Positions 38,089 to 47,350 of a DNA stretch of 64,000 nt are shown here, one piece after another. How positions within the stretch are numbered: the stretch's first letter is position 1; each line of letters opens with the position of its first letter. The notes below the pieces were generated by a model. That model was not told the DNA's origin, searched no databases, and saw only the letters and a list, made by a program, of their open reading frames with translations. Where the stretch lies: positions 1,426,001-1,490,000 of the forward strand of contig NZ_CP114771.1 of NCBI RefSeq assembly GCF_027366395.1, read 5' to 3'. The translations under genes were made by a program, and so were the position numbers. Origin of the DNA: Endozoicomonas sp. GU-1 (GTDB lineage: Bacteria > Pseudomonadota > Gammaproteobacteria > Pseudomonadales > Endozoicomonadaceae).

Positions 38089-38854
38089 TATCTCCGGAGC
38101 GGCCTCTGGGCTGTGGCCGTATGTTACCCGGCGCGTTATTCCTGTTCTCCTGAGATGGGTCTCCCTCTTTATTTCCCTGATCAGGTTTGTAGGTGATCAG
38201 CGGAACCACGGTGACCATGGATCCCATCACCTCATGAACAATGGTCAGCTCCACGGCCGTTGGCACTTGATCTGCGCGTCCCACATTGGCAGCTGACTGA
38301 AGGTTCTGTTTTGGAGGCCAGCTGTTTATCCATTCCTTGTGATCATTGCGGAATCGTACTTTCATGCTGTTCACACCAGACAGCACAACCTGACGAATAC
38401 GAGTAGATTCCGGTGCCCTGTCCAAAGCAGGCCAGTAATAACGGATTAACTGATGACCCTCCACTGCATAAGCCACACGCTGAAGTGTACTTCGTGCTGC
38501 CTTAAGGGGGTTTTGCCATCCTGAACGGGTAAACTCCATTAACGTCCTGCCCGGACCCGGTGCTTTCAAGGCAGGCTGCTGCAGGCCTTGTTCATCCCTG
38601 ACCGGTCTTCGGGTTATTTGGAACACGTCTTTTTCCAGAATGATGTCGGCCCGTTGTAATTTATCCATGTCATCCAGCACCAACTGCGTTGCTTCCTGCG
38701 CACGGGTGACTGACATAAACAACTTATAGGCTGCCGTACTGATCATACTGAACAGTACGATAGCGACCATTAACTCGAGAAGAGTAAACCCACCCGCTAC
38801 CTGAACAATGCTCAAGTGTCTTCCCATAACCAGGCAAAAACGGTTGTTGAGCAT
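38072..38854 (-). CDS. gspJ: Type II secretion minor pseudopilin GspJ
   Basis: 260 residues. The prepilin motif GGFTLLELMVAIVLFSMIS is at residues ~21-39. The longer leader (MLNNRFCLVMGRHLSIVQVA) may mean the real start is an internal ATG. The globular domain has RYYWPALDRAP and VRFRNDHKEWINSWPP, which fit GspJ. The C-terminus is an Asn/Pro/Arg-rich tail beyond the usual length. Its start overlaps the gspI stop by one base. Confidence 0.93.
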   Translation of the reverse strand: MLNNRFCLVMGRHLSIVQVAGGFTLLELMVAIVLFSMISTAAYKLFMSVTRAQEATQLVLDDMDKLQRADIILEKDVFQITRRPVRDEQGLQQPALKAPGPGRTLMEFTRSGWQNPLKAARSTLQRVAYAVEGHQLIRYYWPALDRAPESTRIRQVVLSGVNSMKVRFRNDHKEWINSWPPKQNLQSAANVGRADQVPTAVELTIVHEVMGSMVTVVPLITYKPDQGNKEGDPSQENRNNAPGNIRPQPRGRSGDSVDGY

Positions 38855-39279
38855 TATTGCCGGGGCCTCCTCAGCCAGGTAGATAACCTTGCCAGGGGAA
38901 CAGCACCTTTTTCTGGTTCAGACTCACCGATAAATACTTCGACCTGCACCTGTCTGAAATCGGGTGACCCGGTGGATGCGGATGTTTCCCGAACATACCA
39001 CTGAAAACCGGCATAGCTTTCAATTTGAGGCCTCACTGCCGAACCACTCCAGCGCCCCTCGGCATAAAGTGTATTGAGATAGTGGTCGGCAATCTGCGAA
39101 GCCAGTATTTTTTCCTTCTGGTATCGGGTCTGGCGAATGCTGTTGCCATCAGAAAGAATCAGCATAGAAGCGGCCAGGGCAAATACGGCCAGAGCCACCA
39201 TAACTTCCAGCAAGGTAAAACCCTGACATCGATTCTGGTTTCTGTTGGCTAGAAATCGCCGGTTTAGCCTGTAACTCAT
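38854..39279 (-). CDS. gspI: Type II secretion minor pseudopilin GspI
   Basis: 141 residues from the ATG at 39277-39279; an earlier in-frame start at 39306 would overlap gspH. The prepilin peptidase motif GFTLLEVMVALAVFALAASM carries the required Gly and Glu at +5. The short globular domain (WYVRETSASTGSPDFRQVQVEV) is typical. It functions in the GspI-J-K tip complex. Confidence 0.94.
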   Translation of the reverse strand: MSYRLNRRFLANRNQNRCQGFTLLEVMVALAVFALAASMLILSDGNSIRQTRYQKEKILASQIADHYLNTLYAEGRWSGSAVRPQIESYAGFQWYVRETSASTGSPDFRQVQVEVFIGESEPEKGAVPLARLSTWLRRPRQ

Positions 39280-39290
39280 AGCAACGCCCG

Positions 39291-39794
39291 TTACTCCCTG
39301 ACCCATTCAATATCTGACAATCCGTCTGTGCGCAGATAGAGTGACTGTTTGCTGTTGGCAACCGGAACAATGCCGAGCCTGAAGGGGGTTACCTGGTAGT
39401 CTGAATAGAAAACAACGGATGGATACTGTTCATCCACATCAAAAGGCATGAAATTCTCACTGGACTCAAGGCTCAGGCTTAATGTGTCTGGCAGTAACCT
39501 GGGCTGAAAAGGCGATTGCGCCAACTCAGCCCATTCCTGAGTATCTGCCAGTAATACCCACCAGCGGTAATACCCCTCGTTATCAATTGAGAAGCCATAG
39601 TGACTATTTTCCAGCAGCGCTTTGTCACGAACCTGGGTAAATAATGCCTGCAATCGTGTCGCTTCTTTCTGCACCACCTTGTGAATGCTGCCGGTTATCG
39701 GGCTTAGCAGGGTAATACCCAGAAGAACCCCAATGATGACCACCACCACCAGCATTTCGATCAGGGTAAATCCTTGCTGTTGAGGTGATGCCAT
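39291..39794 (-). CDS. gspH: Type II secretion minor pseudopilin GspH
   Basis: 167 residues with a six-residue leader and GFTLIEMLVVVVIIGVLLGI prepilin helix at the N-terminus. The C-terminal domain (YGFSIDNEGYYRWW, LYLRTDGLSD) matches the GspH/FimT type. It is separated from gspG by 190 bases that are almost entirely filled by a palindromic repeat element, an unusual interruption within this operon. Confidence 0.94.
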   Translation of the reverse strand: MASPQQQGFTLIEMLVVVVIIGVLLGITLLSPITGSIHKVVQKEATRLQALFTQVRDKALLENSHYGFSIDNEGYYRWWVLLADTQEWAELAQSPFQPRLLPDTLSLSLESSENFMPFDVDEQYPSVVFYSDYQVTPFRLGIVPVANSKQSLYLRTDGLSDIEWVRE

Positions 39795-39820
39795 TTCCTT
39801 GTCCTGTTTGCCAATAAAAC

Positions 39821-39988
39821 CTTGGAGCCTGTCGGACTTAAGCGTCCGTAGCGAGGATTGCGAGAAATTGAGGGTAAAAATTTCTGCTTCTGAGGAGAAT
39901 AGCGGGGCTATTTGACGAAGAAGCAGGAATTTTTAGACCAATTTATCGCAACCGCAGTAGGACAGTCTTAAGTCCGACAGGCTCCTAG
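39821..39988. repeat. Palindromic repeat element, copy 1
   Basis: About 168 bases that fold into one long hairpin, with ends CTTGGAGCCTGTCGGAC and GTCCGACAGGCTCCTAG. Arms of roughly 70 bases pair with scattered mismatches around a centre reading GAATAGCGGGGCTATTTG. A second copy of the same family is at 63102-63316. There is no open reading frame, so it is a MITE-like or REP-like element. Its right end supplies the last bases of the gspG stop codon. Confidence 0.85.
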
Positions 39989-40455
39989 TTATCCCAGTTC
40001 ACAATATCAGCATCGAGACCTTCGCCACCCTCACGGCCATTCGCTCCGAAAGAATAAAGGTCATACTTGCCGTGATTACCGGGTTGTAAATACATGTAGG
40101 GATTCCCCCACGGATCCAATGGTACTTTTTTCAGGTACCCTTCGGGATTCCAGTTTCTGGGCTCTGGAGGAGAAGATGGTTTCTGAGTCAGTGCCTCAAG
40201 CCCCTGGTCCAGGGTGGGATAAAAACCATTATCAAGCCTGAAAAGCTCCAGCGCCTGAGAAATCGCTTCAATATCCGCTCGGGCAACGGTGACCTTTGCC
40301 TGATCAGGCCGGGAAAGAATTTTGGGAACCACCATAGCTGCCAGAATTCCCAAAATGACCACCACCACCATAATTTCAATCAGTGTAAAGCCCTGTGCAG
40401 CGTGCACTGAATTAGCCACCTCAGGCCCTCTTCTTCTAAGCCGGTTTTTTATCAT
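39985..40455 (-). CDS. gspG: Type II secretion major pseudopilin GspG
   Basis: 156 residues. After an unusually long leader of ~21 residues (MIKNRLRRRGPEVANSVHAA) comes the prepilin motif GFTLIEIMVVVVILGILAAM. The body has the calcium-site and fold hallmarks of the major pseudopilin: DNGFYPTLDQGLEAL, WNPEGYLKKVPLDPWGNPY and DLYSFGANGREGGEG. It polymerises into the pseudopilus. The stop codon TAG coincides with the CTAG end of the adjacent repeat element. Confidence 0.96.
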   Translation of the reverse strand: MIKNRLRRRGPEVANSVHAAQGFTLIEIMVVVVILGILAAMVVPKILSRPDQAKVTVARADIEAISQALELFRLDNGFYPTLDQGLEALTQKPSSPPEPRNWNPEGYLKKVPLDPWGNPYMYLQPGNHGKYDLYSFGANGREGGEGLDADIVNWDN

Positions 40456-40545
40456 GTTGGTTGACCTCGATTTTCTGTGAATAGGCCGTTATGCATTTTT
40501 CATCCGGGACGGTTTAGCTCTGCTTCAGCCTCCTAGGCTGTCACC

Positions 40546-41766
40546 TCAATTCAACAGCTGGTTCATATTGAGTATCGGCAACAGGATAGCCAGGACAATC
40601 ATCATGACCACTCCCCCCATCAGGACCAGCATCAAAGGCTCAAACAGTCCAAGCATGACGGTTATGCGCCCTTCCAACTCCATCTGCTGATTCTGTGCGG
40701 TTCGTTCCAGCATCTGATCCAGCTCTCCGGTTGCCTCACCACTGGCGATCATGTGGAGCATCAGGGGTGGAAAGTAGCCGGTTTCTGCCAGTGCCCGGTT
40801 AAGACTGGTTCCTTCACTGACTCGCCGGGCAACATCCTGAACGGCATGTTTGATGGCATCGTTATTAACCACCTGGGCAGCAATCATCAGGGCCTCGACC
40901 AGCGAAACCCCGCTGCGGGTTAACATGCTCAATGTGCTGGCAAAACGGGCAGCATTGGCCGTTCGGATAAATCGCCCAACCAACGGCAACGTTAACTGAA
41001 CCCGGTGCCAGGAAAGTCGTATGGAGGCCTTTTTCAGTAAATGCCGGACAACCACAATAGCCGCAACAATTACACCAAAAATCACCGGCCACCATGCCTG
41101 AAACCCCTCACTGGCATTAATCAATAGCTCTGTGATTAATGGCAGCTCCTGACCGGAATCCAGAAAGACCTTGATAACATCCGGCACCACAAACCCCAGC
41201 AGGAAACTGACAATCCCAATGGACGCCAGCATCAGTATGATCGGATAGACCAGCGCCTGCTGTATTTTCTGACCAGAACGCATTCTGGCCTCAGTGTAGT
41301 CGGCCAGACGATTGAGAACACGGTCGAGATAACCGGCATGCTCCCCTGCCGCAACCGTTGCCCGATACATCTGGGGGAAGACTTCCGGGAAGGCTTCCAG
41401 GCTTTTGGCCAGGGTATAGCCTTCAAGCACCCGTGAACGAACAGCCAGCAACATATTTTTTATTCGTCGTTTTTCCTGCTGGGCTGCCACACCATTGAGC
41501 GCCTCCTCAATAGGCATTGCCGCCTGGATCAGCGTAGCCAGCTGCCGGGTTACTGTAGCCAGCTCAACGGCTGAAATGCCCCGGCGCAGAAAGAAGCTTC
41601 TTCCCTCTTCTCCCTGCTGTTTGCGATCGGCAAGTGTATTAACTGACAGCGGTGTCCACTGTTTATCCCGCAGCATCTGGCGAACCTGACGCCCACTGTC
41701 CGCTTCCAGGGTACCTTTATGCTGTTTACCCTGATGGTCCAGGGCTATATATTCAAACGCGGCCAT
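40546..41766 (-). CDS. gspF: Type II secretion inner-membrane protein GspF
   Basis: 406 residues, the usual length. This polytopic platform protein has two homologous cytosolic helical domains (ATVTRQLATLIQAAMPIEEAL and AARFASTLSMLTRSGVSLVEAL) and three membrane segments (near residues 170, 220 and 375-400). It connects the GspE ATPase to pseudopilus assembly. gspE lies 30 bases upstream; a short palindrome (CAGCCTCCTAGGCTG) lies between it and gspG. Confidence 0.96.
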   Translation of the reverse strand: MAAFEYIALDHQGKQHKGTLEADSGRQVRQMLRDKQWTPLSVNTLADRKQQGEEGRSFFLRRGISAVELATVTRQLATLIQAAMPIEEALNGVAAQQEKRRIKNMLLAVRSRVLEGYTLAKSLEAFPEVFPQMYRATVAAGEHAGYLDRVLNRLADYTEARMRSGQKIQQALVYPIILMLASIGIVSFLLGFVVPDVIKVFLDSGQELPLITELLINASEGFQAWWPVIFGVIVAAIVVVRHLLKKASIRLSWHRVQLTLPLVGRFIRTANAARFASTLSMLTRSGVSLVEALMIAAQVVNNDAIKHAVQDVARRVSEGTSLNRALAETGYFPPLMLHMIASGEATGELDQMLERTAQNQQMELEGRITVMLGLFEPLMLVLMGGVVMMIVLAILLPILNMNQLLN

Positions 41767-41796
41767 AATCCAGAGCCTTTTCTTCAGCAGCCATAA

Positions 41797-43332
41797 TCAG
41801 TCTTTCTGGGTAACCCGAAGTACCTCTTCAAGTGTTGTAACCCCTTCCAGCACTTTTCTGCTGCCATCTTCACGGATACCGGGACTGGACTCACGAACAC
41901 AGTCCGTAATCTCCTGCTCCCCTTTGAGCCCATGGATCATTCGCCGGACCTGCTCATTAATAACAAAAACTTCATAAATGCCGGTACGCCCACGATAGCC
42001 ACTGAAATTACAGGCCTTACACCCTTGCGCGTGATACAGCGTTACCTTATCAGACGCATCAATGCCTAACTGCTGGCATTCGGCATCATCAGGGCTGTAT
42101 GGCAATTTACAGTCACTGCAGAGCACCCTGACCAGGCGTTGGGCAATCACCCCAAGTAGACTGGACGACATCAGAAAAGGTTCAATGCCCATATCCTGAA
42201 GGCGGGTCAGGGCCCCGACCGCGGTATTGGTATGAAGCGTGGAAAGTACCAGATGCCCGGTCAAACTGGCCTGTACCGCTATTTCAGCGGTTTCCCGGTC
42301 GCGGATCTCTCCGACCATCACCACATCGGGATCCTGTCGCAGAATAGCTCTCAATCCCCGGGCAAAGGTCATATCGACTTTTGTGTTTACCTGGGTCTGG
42401 CCAATCCCTTCCAGGTGATACTCAATGGGGTCTTCAACGGTGAGAATATTTCGGGTCTGGTCATTCAGAAGGGTAAGGCTGGCATATAGAGATGTTGTCT
42501 TGCCGGATCCTGTTGGCCCTGTCACCAGAATAATGCCATAAGGTTTTTTCAGCAGTCCTTCGATCAGTGCACGGTTCCGCTCGGTCATACCGAGGTGCCT
42601 GAGTTCAAGACGGCCTGCTGCTTTGTCCAGAAGCCGGAGAACGACCCGCTCGCCATTACTGGAAGGCAGCGTGGACACCCGGACATCCACCTCCTTGCCG
42701 GCCACCCTCAGTGAAATCCGGCCATCCTGGGGCACCCGTTTCTCGGCAATATCCAGCCGGGCCATCACCTTGATGCGGGAAACCAGCAAAGAGGCAATGG
42801 TTCTTTTAAGTGACAGTACCTCCCTTAACACACCATCCACCCGCAGCCGAACCACGAGTGCCGACTCAAAGGTTTCAATATGCACATCGGAAGCACCTTC
42901 CTTGATCGCCTCAGTGAGCAGCGCATTAATCAGACGGATAACCGGGGCATCGTCACTTTGCTCAAGCAGGTCTTCCGTGATCGGAACAGCATCCGCCAGA
43001 CTCGTCAGGTCCGGGTGATCACTGATGCCAGCGGCGTCCTGTAATGCTTCTGAACTGTCATTGTGATAGCAGTGAGCCAGCACCTCTGACAGTTTTTCGG
43101 CATCGACCTGCTCATAGGCAGGAAAAACACCGGAAAAGCGACTGATTTCAGCAATCAGCTCAGCCGGTGGTGTGTTATGAAAATAGAGTGTGGCTATCCC
43201 ATTATCATTCTTAATGAGCACAACGCCATGCCTTTTGGCAAAACTAAAAGGTAGTCTTGGCAAAACGCTGGCTTCGCTTTCAGCATCATCTTCGGTGTCA
43301 TAGTCAGCGGTCAGAGGTGTAGCCAATATCAT
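41797..43332 (-). CDS. gspE: Type II secretion ATPase GspE
   Basis: 511 residues. Hexameric cytosolic ATPase that drives secretion. Visible features are an N-terminal GspL-binding domain, the Walker A motif GPTGSGKTTSLYA near residues 270-282, the Asp box TVEDPIEYH, Walker B LRQDPDVVMVGEIRD, the His box STLHTN, and the tetracysteine zinc motif (CSDCK near 407, CKAC near 437). An AAGGAG ribosome site precedes the ATG. It is the first gene of gspE-M and diverges from gspC; the 138-base gap between them must hold both promoters. Confidence 0.97.
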   Translation of the reverse strand: MILATPLTADYDTEDDAESEASVLPRLPFSFAKRHGVVLIKNDNGIATLYFHNTPPAELIAEISRFSGVFPAYEQVDAEKLSEVLAHCYHNDSSEALQDAAGISDHPDLTSLADAVPITEDLLEQSDDAPVIRLINALLTEAIKEGASDVHIETFESALVVRLRVDGVLREVLSLKRTIASLLVSRIKVMARLDIAEKRVPQDGRISLRVAGKEVDVRVSTLPSSNGERVVLRLLDKAAGRLELRHLGMTERNRALIEGLLKKPYGIILVTGPTGSGKTTSLYASLTLLNDQTRNILTVEDPIEYHLEGIGQTQVNTKVDMTFARGLRAILRQDPDVVMVGEIRDRETAEIAVQASLTGHLVLSTLHTNTAVGALTRLQDMGIEPFLMSSSLLGVIAQRLVRVLCSDCKLPYSPDDAECQQLGIDASDKVTLYHAQGCKACNFSGYRGRTGIYEVFVINEQVRRMIHGLKGEQEITDCVRESSPGIREDGSRKVLEGVTTLEEVLRVTQKD

Positions 43333-43470
43333 GAACTCCTTAAATCAAAAAGGAAGCACCCGGGAGGCGGTTAGGCCTTTCCTTTTTGAAAAAACTTATT
43401 TCTTTAAAAAACAAAACTCTTATGCTTTTATTTAGAGTAAAGAATAGCCTATTCGTTAACTTCAGAAGAT

Positions 43471-44124
43471 ATGACCATGAAACCAGTGGTTTTCACCACA
43501 TTTCTGCAATGGGGGCATAAAAATAATCGGAACCTTATCATTCTGATTATTTTCATCGTCATGATCCTTAGCCTCAGTTTTCAAGCATTTCACTTTTATC
43601 AAATCGTCAGCAGTGAACGCTTGAAAAATAGTGTTAATAATAAAACTATCGTTTTGAAAAACCCCACAACCATCAAACATGAAGACTTTGAGCTGATTTT
43701 TGGTTTTAGTGACAATCAGGAAATAACTCAAAACAATAAAGAGATCCCCATAACAAAAATGAACCTGATTCTCAGAGGGGCACTCTCAGGCATTGAAAAC
43801 AAAAAGTACGCAAGTGCAATTATTCAAACAGCCAACCAAGACAAGTTATATGAAATTGGTGACGCTCTTCCCGGAGGTGCCATTCTGAATCAGGTTTATT
43901 CCGATCACATTGTCATTAAACGGGGTAACCAGCTTGAAAAACTATACTTTCCGGAAACAGCCAGAGATTCCAGAGCCTTTCAGGAATTCAGGCCTGTGGC
44001 GGAAGACATCCCCGAATCAATGGAGCAGCGTCCGGGCAACCATGATTATCCGGATGATATGTCTCTTGAACAGCGAATGCAGGACCTCAGGGAGAAACTG
44101 CAGGACGCCAGTCAGGAACTGTAA
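43471..44124 (+). CDS. gspC: Type II secretion protein GspC, short form
   Basis: 217 residues. A single N-terminal membrane helix (LIILIIFIVMILSLSFQAF, ~residues 22-40) is followed by the periplasmic homology region (ITKMNLILRGALSGIENKKYASAII... up to VIKRGNQLEKLYF, in blocks) that contacts the secretin GspD. The family often ends in a PDZ domain; here the last ~60 residues are instead an acidic linker and a short helix (SLEQRMQDLREKLQDAS). The gene precedes gspD by 38 bases on the plus strand, divergent from gspE. Confidence 0.92.
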   Translation: MTMKPVVFTTFLQWGHKNNRNLIILIIFIVMILSLSFQAFHFYQIVSSERLKNSVNNKTIVLKNPTTIKHEDFELIFGFSDNQEITQNNKEIPITKMNLILRGALSGIENKKYASAIIQTANQDKLYEIGDALPGGAILNQVYSDHIVIKRGNQLEKLYFPETARDSRAFQEFRPVAEDIPESMEQRPGNHDYPDDMSLEQRMQDLREKLQDASQEL

Positions 44125-44162
44125 TGACAACAATGACAAACTGCTGAGTAAATGGTCACATC

Positions 44163-46259
44163 ATGAACACCAGAGCGCTACTCTTGTTACCACGTTTTCC
44201 ACACTCTCATAACAGAACGTTAATCAGAGCCATTCCTCTGGTGCTGATGATGGCTGTCACCCCACTGTTTGCCAGCAAGGTAAATACCGGCTTACAGCCT
44301 GCTACCAATAACACCGTACCGGCACCCGATGATAAGCTCTGGACACTGAATCAGCAGAATGCCGATATCCGTGAATTTATCACTCAGGTGGCCAAAATAA
44401 CCGGAGAGACATTTGTTATCGATCCCCGGATTAAAGGAGGCAATACCGTTACCGTCATTTCCAGCAAGCCATTGAGCCGGGATGAGGTATACGATGTTTT
44501 CCTGGAAGTCCTGTCTGCTAATGGTTATACCGTCATTCCCAAGGCAGATGGCCATATTATTAATGTTGTCCCCACAGCCACGGCAAAAACCAGCAGCCCC
44601 GGAGACACTCCGAAGCCCATTGATGGCGTGATGACCACCAGGGTTGTCGATCTGCACAGCGTATCCGCTGTCGAAGTCATCCCGATTATTCGCCCCCTGA
44701 TTGCCCAATATGGACATGCTGCTGCATCTGCTTCCAGTAATGCGGTCATCATCAGTGACCTTGCCGATAATGTAGAGCGCATCACCAAACTGATACGGGA
44801 GCTGGATGATGCTGGCAATAACGACTACGAAGTCATCCAGCTGAAACACGCCTGGGTGGGAGATGTCTCAAAAATAATCTCGGATACTCTGGTCACCGGC
44901 AAGGGACAGTTACCCAGCGGGCTCCAGGTGATCGCCGATGAGCGAAGCAATCGCCTGGTGGTTAAGGGCAATGCCAGCAAACGGGCACGGGTCAGAAAAC
45001 TGGCTGACACCCTTGATAAGGAAGGTATTCGAAAATCAACCACCAAAGTCATGTTCCTGAGTTTTGCCGATGCCAAAAACATTGCGGAAATTCTTTCGGA
45101 AGCCTCAGGCATTATTCAGGACAGCCAGGGAAAGAAAACCGCTGCAACACCATCGTCATCGGTTGCATCAAGCTCAGTCTCTCCCGGCTCATCAAACCAG
45201 TCCTCTTCCCAGGCCACCACCAAGTCTGGGGCCAAAAGCAAGTCCGCAGCCACGACGGCGTTTGTCAAAGCGGATGAAACCCAGAATGCCCTGGTGATGA
45301 TTGCCGACCCGGAAACCCTTCAGGAGATGGAGAAAATTGTCCGCCAGCTTGATGTGCCCAGGGCCCAGGTGTTATTGGAGGCCGTTATTGTTGAAGTGTC
45401 TGGTGGGATTAATGATGCGCTGGGTGTTCAATGGGGCATTGATGGTACTAACACGATTCGGGGTACATCAACCAGCTCCGATTCAGGTAACAGTATTAAA
45501 AGCAGCATAACCGGACATATTCTGGATAACACCGGTATTGCCCTCGGATCCCTGGCGCTGCGTGCTGATAACTTTGGTGTTCTGGTCAGTGCGTTAAGCG
45601 CAAAGTCCAATAACAATATCCTCTCTACCCCCAGTATGCTGACCCTGGATAATGAAGAGGCAGAGCTGATTATCGGCAAAAACATTCCCATCAAAACCGG
45701 CTCCTACCAGACGTCATCCAGTGGCAATAGTAATAACCCTTTTACCACCACTGAGCGCAAGGATGTGGGACTAAAACTCAAGATCACCCCCCATATCAAC
45801 GAAGGCAACAGCCTGAGACTGATGCTGGAGCAGGAGGTTTCTTCACTGGATGTGGGCACCACCAAACAGTTGCTTGGCTCCGATAGCAATGACCTGCTGT
45901 TCAATACCCGCTCCCTGAAGACCTCGGTACTGGTGGATGATGGACAAACCGTCGTTATTGGTGGACTGATTGAAGACATCAAATCCAAAAGCAGGAAAAA
46001 AGTGCCACTGCTTGGGAGCATCCCGATTTTGGGCAACCTCTTCCGTTATAACCAGAGCGGCGATGAAAAAAAGAACCTGATGTTGTTTATCCGCCCCACC
46101 ATTATGCGTAACTCGGAAACACTGGTAAAAGCGACCCGGGATCGATTCACCAAACTGAAGCTTATCGGTAATGGCAACACCAGACAGGCTATTAACCTCC
46201 CAAACCGACCCGAGGAATTATTTGATGCAAAAACCTATGACCTGAGAAACAAGGACTGA
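44163..46259 (+). CDS. gspD: Type II secretion secretin GspD
   Basis: 698 residues, forming the outer-membrane secretin channel. The signal sequence includes IPLVLMMAVTPLFAS (~residues 23-38). N-domains follow: N0 (DIREFITQVAKITGETFVIDP), N1-N3 repeats (VVDLHSVSAVEVIPIIRPL and YEVIQLKHAWVGDVSKII). N3 contains a Ser/Lys/Ala-rich low-complexity insert (~residues 325-365). The secretin core ends with VPLLGSIPILGNLFRY and LMLFIRPTIMR. A short tail of about 60 residues remains for pilotin interaction. No pilotin gene is in view. It is co-transcribed with gspC. Confidence 0.97.
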   Translation: MNTRALLLLPRFPHSHNRTLIRAIPLVLMMAVTPLFASKVNTGLQPATNNTVPAPDDKLWTLNQQNADIREFITQVAKITGETFVIDPRIKGGNTVTVISSKPLSRDEVYDVFLEVLSANGYTVIPKADGHIINVVPTATAKTSSPGDTPKPIDGVMTTRVVDLHSVSAVEVIPIIRPLIAQYGHAAASASSNAVIISDLADNVERITKLIRELDDAGNNDYEVIQLKHAWVGDVSKIISDTLVTGKGQLPSGLQVIADERSNRLVVKGNASKRARVRKLADTLDKEGIRKSTTKVMFLSFADAKNIAEILSEASGIIQDSQGKKTAATPSSSVASSSVSPGSSNQSSSQATTKSGAKSKSAATTAFVKADETQNALVMIADPETLQEMEKIVRQLDVPRAQVLLEAVIVEVSGGINDALGVQWGIDGTNTIRGTSTSSDSGNSIKSSITGHILDNTGIALGSLALRADNFGVLVSALSAKSNNNILSTPSMLTLDNEEAELIIGKNIPIKTGSYQTSSSGNSNNPFTTTERKDVGLKLKITPHINEGNSLRLMLEQEVSSLDVGTTKQLLGSDSNDLLFNTRSLKTSVLVDDGQTVVIGGLIEDIKSKSRKKVPLLGSIPILGNLFRYNQSGDEKKNLMLFIRPTIMRNSETLVKATRDRFTKLKLIGNGNTRQAINLPNRPEELFDAKTYDLRNKD

Positions 46260-46305
46260 CACTGATGGCCTGTATTGTGCCAAGACTCAAGCGGGGTTTT
46301 AAGAT

Positions 46306-46332
46306 ACCCGATAAACGGCATCGGGTTTCTTG
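46306..46332 (+). terminator. Hairpin after gspD
   Basis: Stem ACCCGAT (46306-46312) with ATCGGGT (46320-46326), loop AAACGGC, followed by TTCTTGTATTT. It lies between the convergent gspD and menA genes and is a probable terminator for gspD. Confidence 0.6.
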
Positions 46333-46360
46333 TATTTCAGAGCCCCTTACGCCTTCTCTC

Positions 46361-47239
46361 TTACAAAACAATTGAAAGCATAAAGCCCAGGCCAAAGACG
46401 ATAAAAAAACGTCCTGTCAGAGGAGGCAAACGAACCATCTCAGCATCACCGGAATGGTTGGCAAGCAATTTGAGTGGCGCAATGGCAAAAGGCAGCGCTA
46501 TCAGCAGATACAGCGGGTTATCCAACTCGCCCAAATAATACAACAGAAAACTGAGAGGAAACCCTGCCAGCAACAGCGCGGCATAAAGGCATTTCGCTGG
46601 AACCAGTCCCATACGAACGGTTAACGTGCGAATATTGTGACTGATATCATCCAGGTAATCCCGGATCTCATTGGACAGCAACAACGCAGAAGCCAGCAAA
46701 CTCACCGGAATCGACATCCAGACCACTTCATTGTTCCAGTACCCCCCAACGGCATAAAAGGCACCACTGACCATCAGTACACCAGTGAACAGAAATACTG
46801 CCGGCACCCCCCAGCCGCGATGTTTATAGACAATGGGTTCTCCGGTATAAAAGTAACCACCGACGACACCAAAGACACCAAGCAACAATAACGGCCAGCC
46901 AACATCGATTACCAACAATAGTCCCATCATGCAGGCAATCAGGGCACAAAACCCCGCCAGGATAAAGTTTCGATGAATTTGCTTAACCACCTGCCTTGCC
47001 AACTCTCCAGAACGTTTTTTCCACAACACCAGATCAGCATGGTCATTGGCAAGATTGCTGGCAGCCTGAAGCAATACGCCAGCCAACATAACCAGCAGTG
47101 CTCTGCGCCAGTCGCCAACACCCTGCTGATAAGCCATTACCACGCCAAGGCCGCAGGTTACCAGGGCAACAGAATATGAGAAAGGACGTAGAGCTCTGGC
47201 AAGTCGATATTTATCCGGATTCAGATCAAGGGCATCCAC
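46361..47239 (-). CDS. menA: 1,4-dihydroxy-2-naphthoate prenyltransferase MenA
   Basis: 292-residue UbiA-superfamily membrane enzyme that attaches the polyprenyl tail to DHNA. It has about eight hydrophobic segments. The two Asp-rich motifs that bind the prenyl diphosphate are visible: NLANDHADLVLWKK near residue 63 and NEIRDYLDD near 190. The YFYTGEPIVYKHRGWGV loop is characteristic of MenA. It lies some 37 kb from the other men genes and is transcribed alone, convergent with gspD. With menF, D, H, B, C and E it makes menaquinone synthesis nearly complete in this window; the thioesterase and methylase steps are not seen. Confidence 0.93.
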   Translation of the reverse strand: MDALDLNPDKYRLARALRPFSYSVALVTCGLGVVMAYQQGVGDWRRALLVMLAGVLLQAASNLANDHADLVLWKKRSGELARQVVKQIHRNFILAGFCALIACMMGLLLVIDVGWPLLLLGVFGVVGGYFYTGEPIVYKHRGWGVPAVFLFTGVLMVSGAFYAVGGYWNNEVVWMSIPVSLLASALLLSNEIRDYLDDISHNIRTLTVRMGLVPAKCLYAALLLAGFPLSFLLYYLGELDNPLYLLIALPFAIAPLKLLANHSGDAEMVRLPPLTGRFFIVFGLGFMLSIVL

Positions 47240-47350
47240 TGGCAGGCTCCTGAAAAAAAGCGCGAGGATAAGGAAATTTCATGACGATGGCTATAAGAAC
47301 ACCAGAAAAAGGCAGCAATGAAATTGAAAGTAACTTCAGACAATGGCTAA

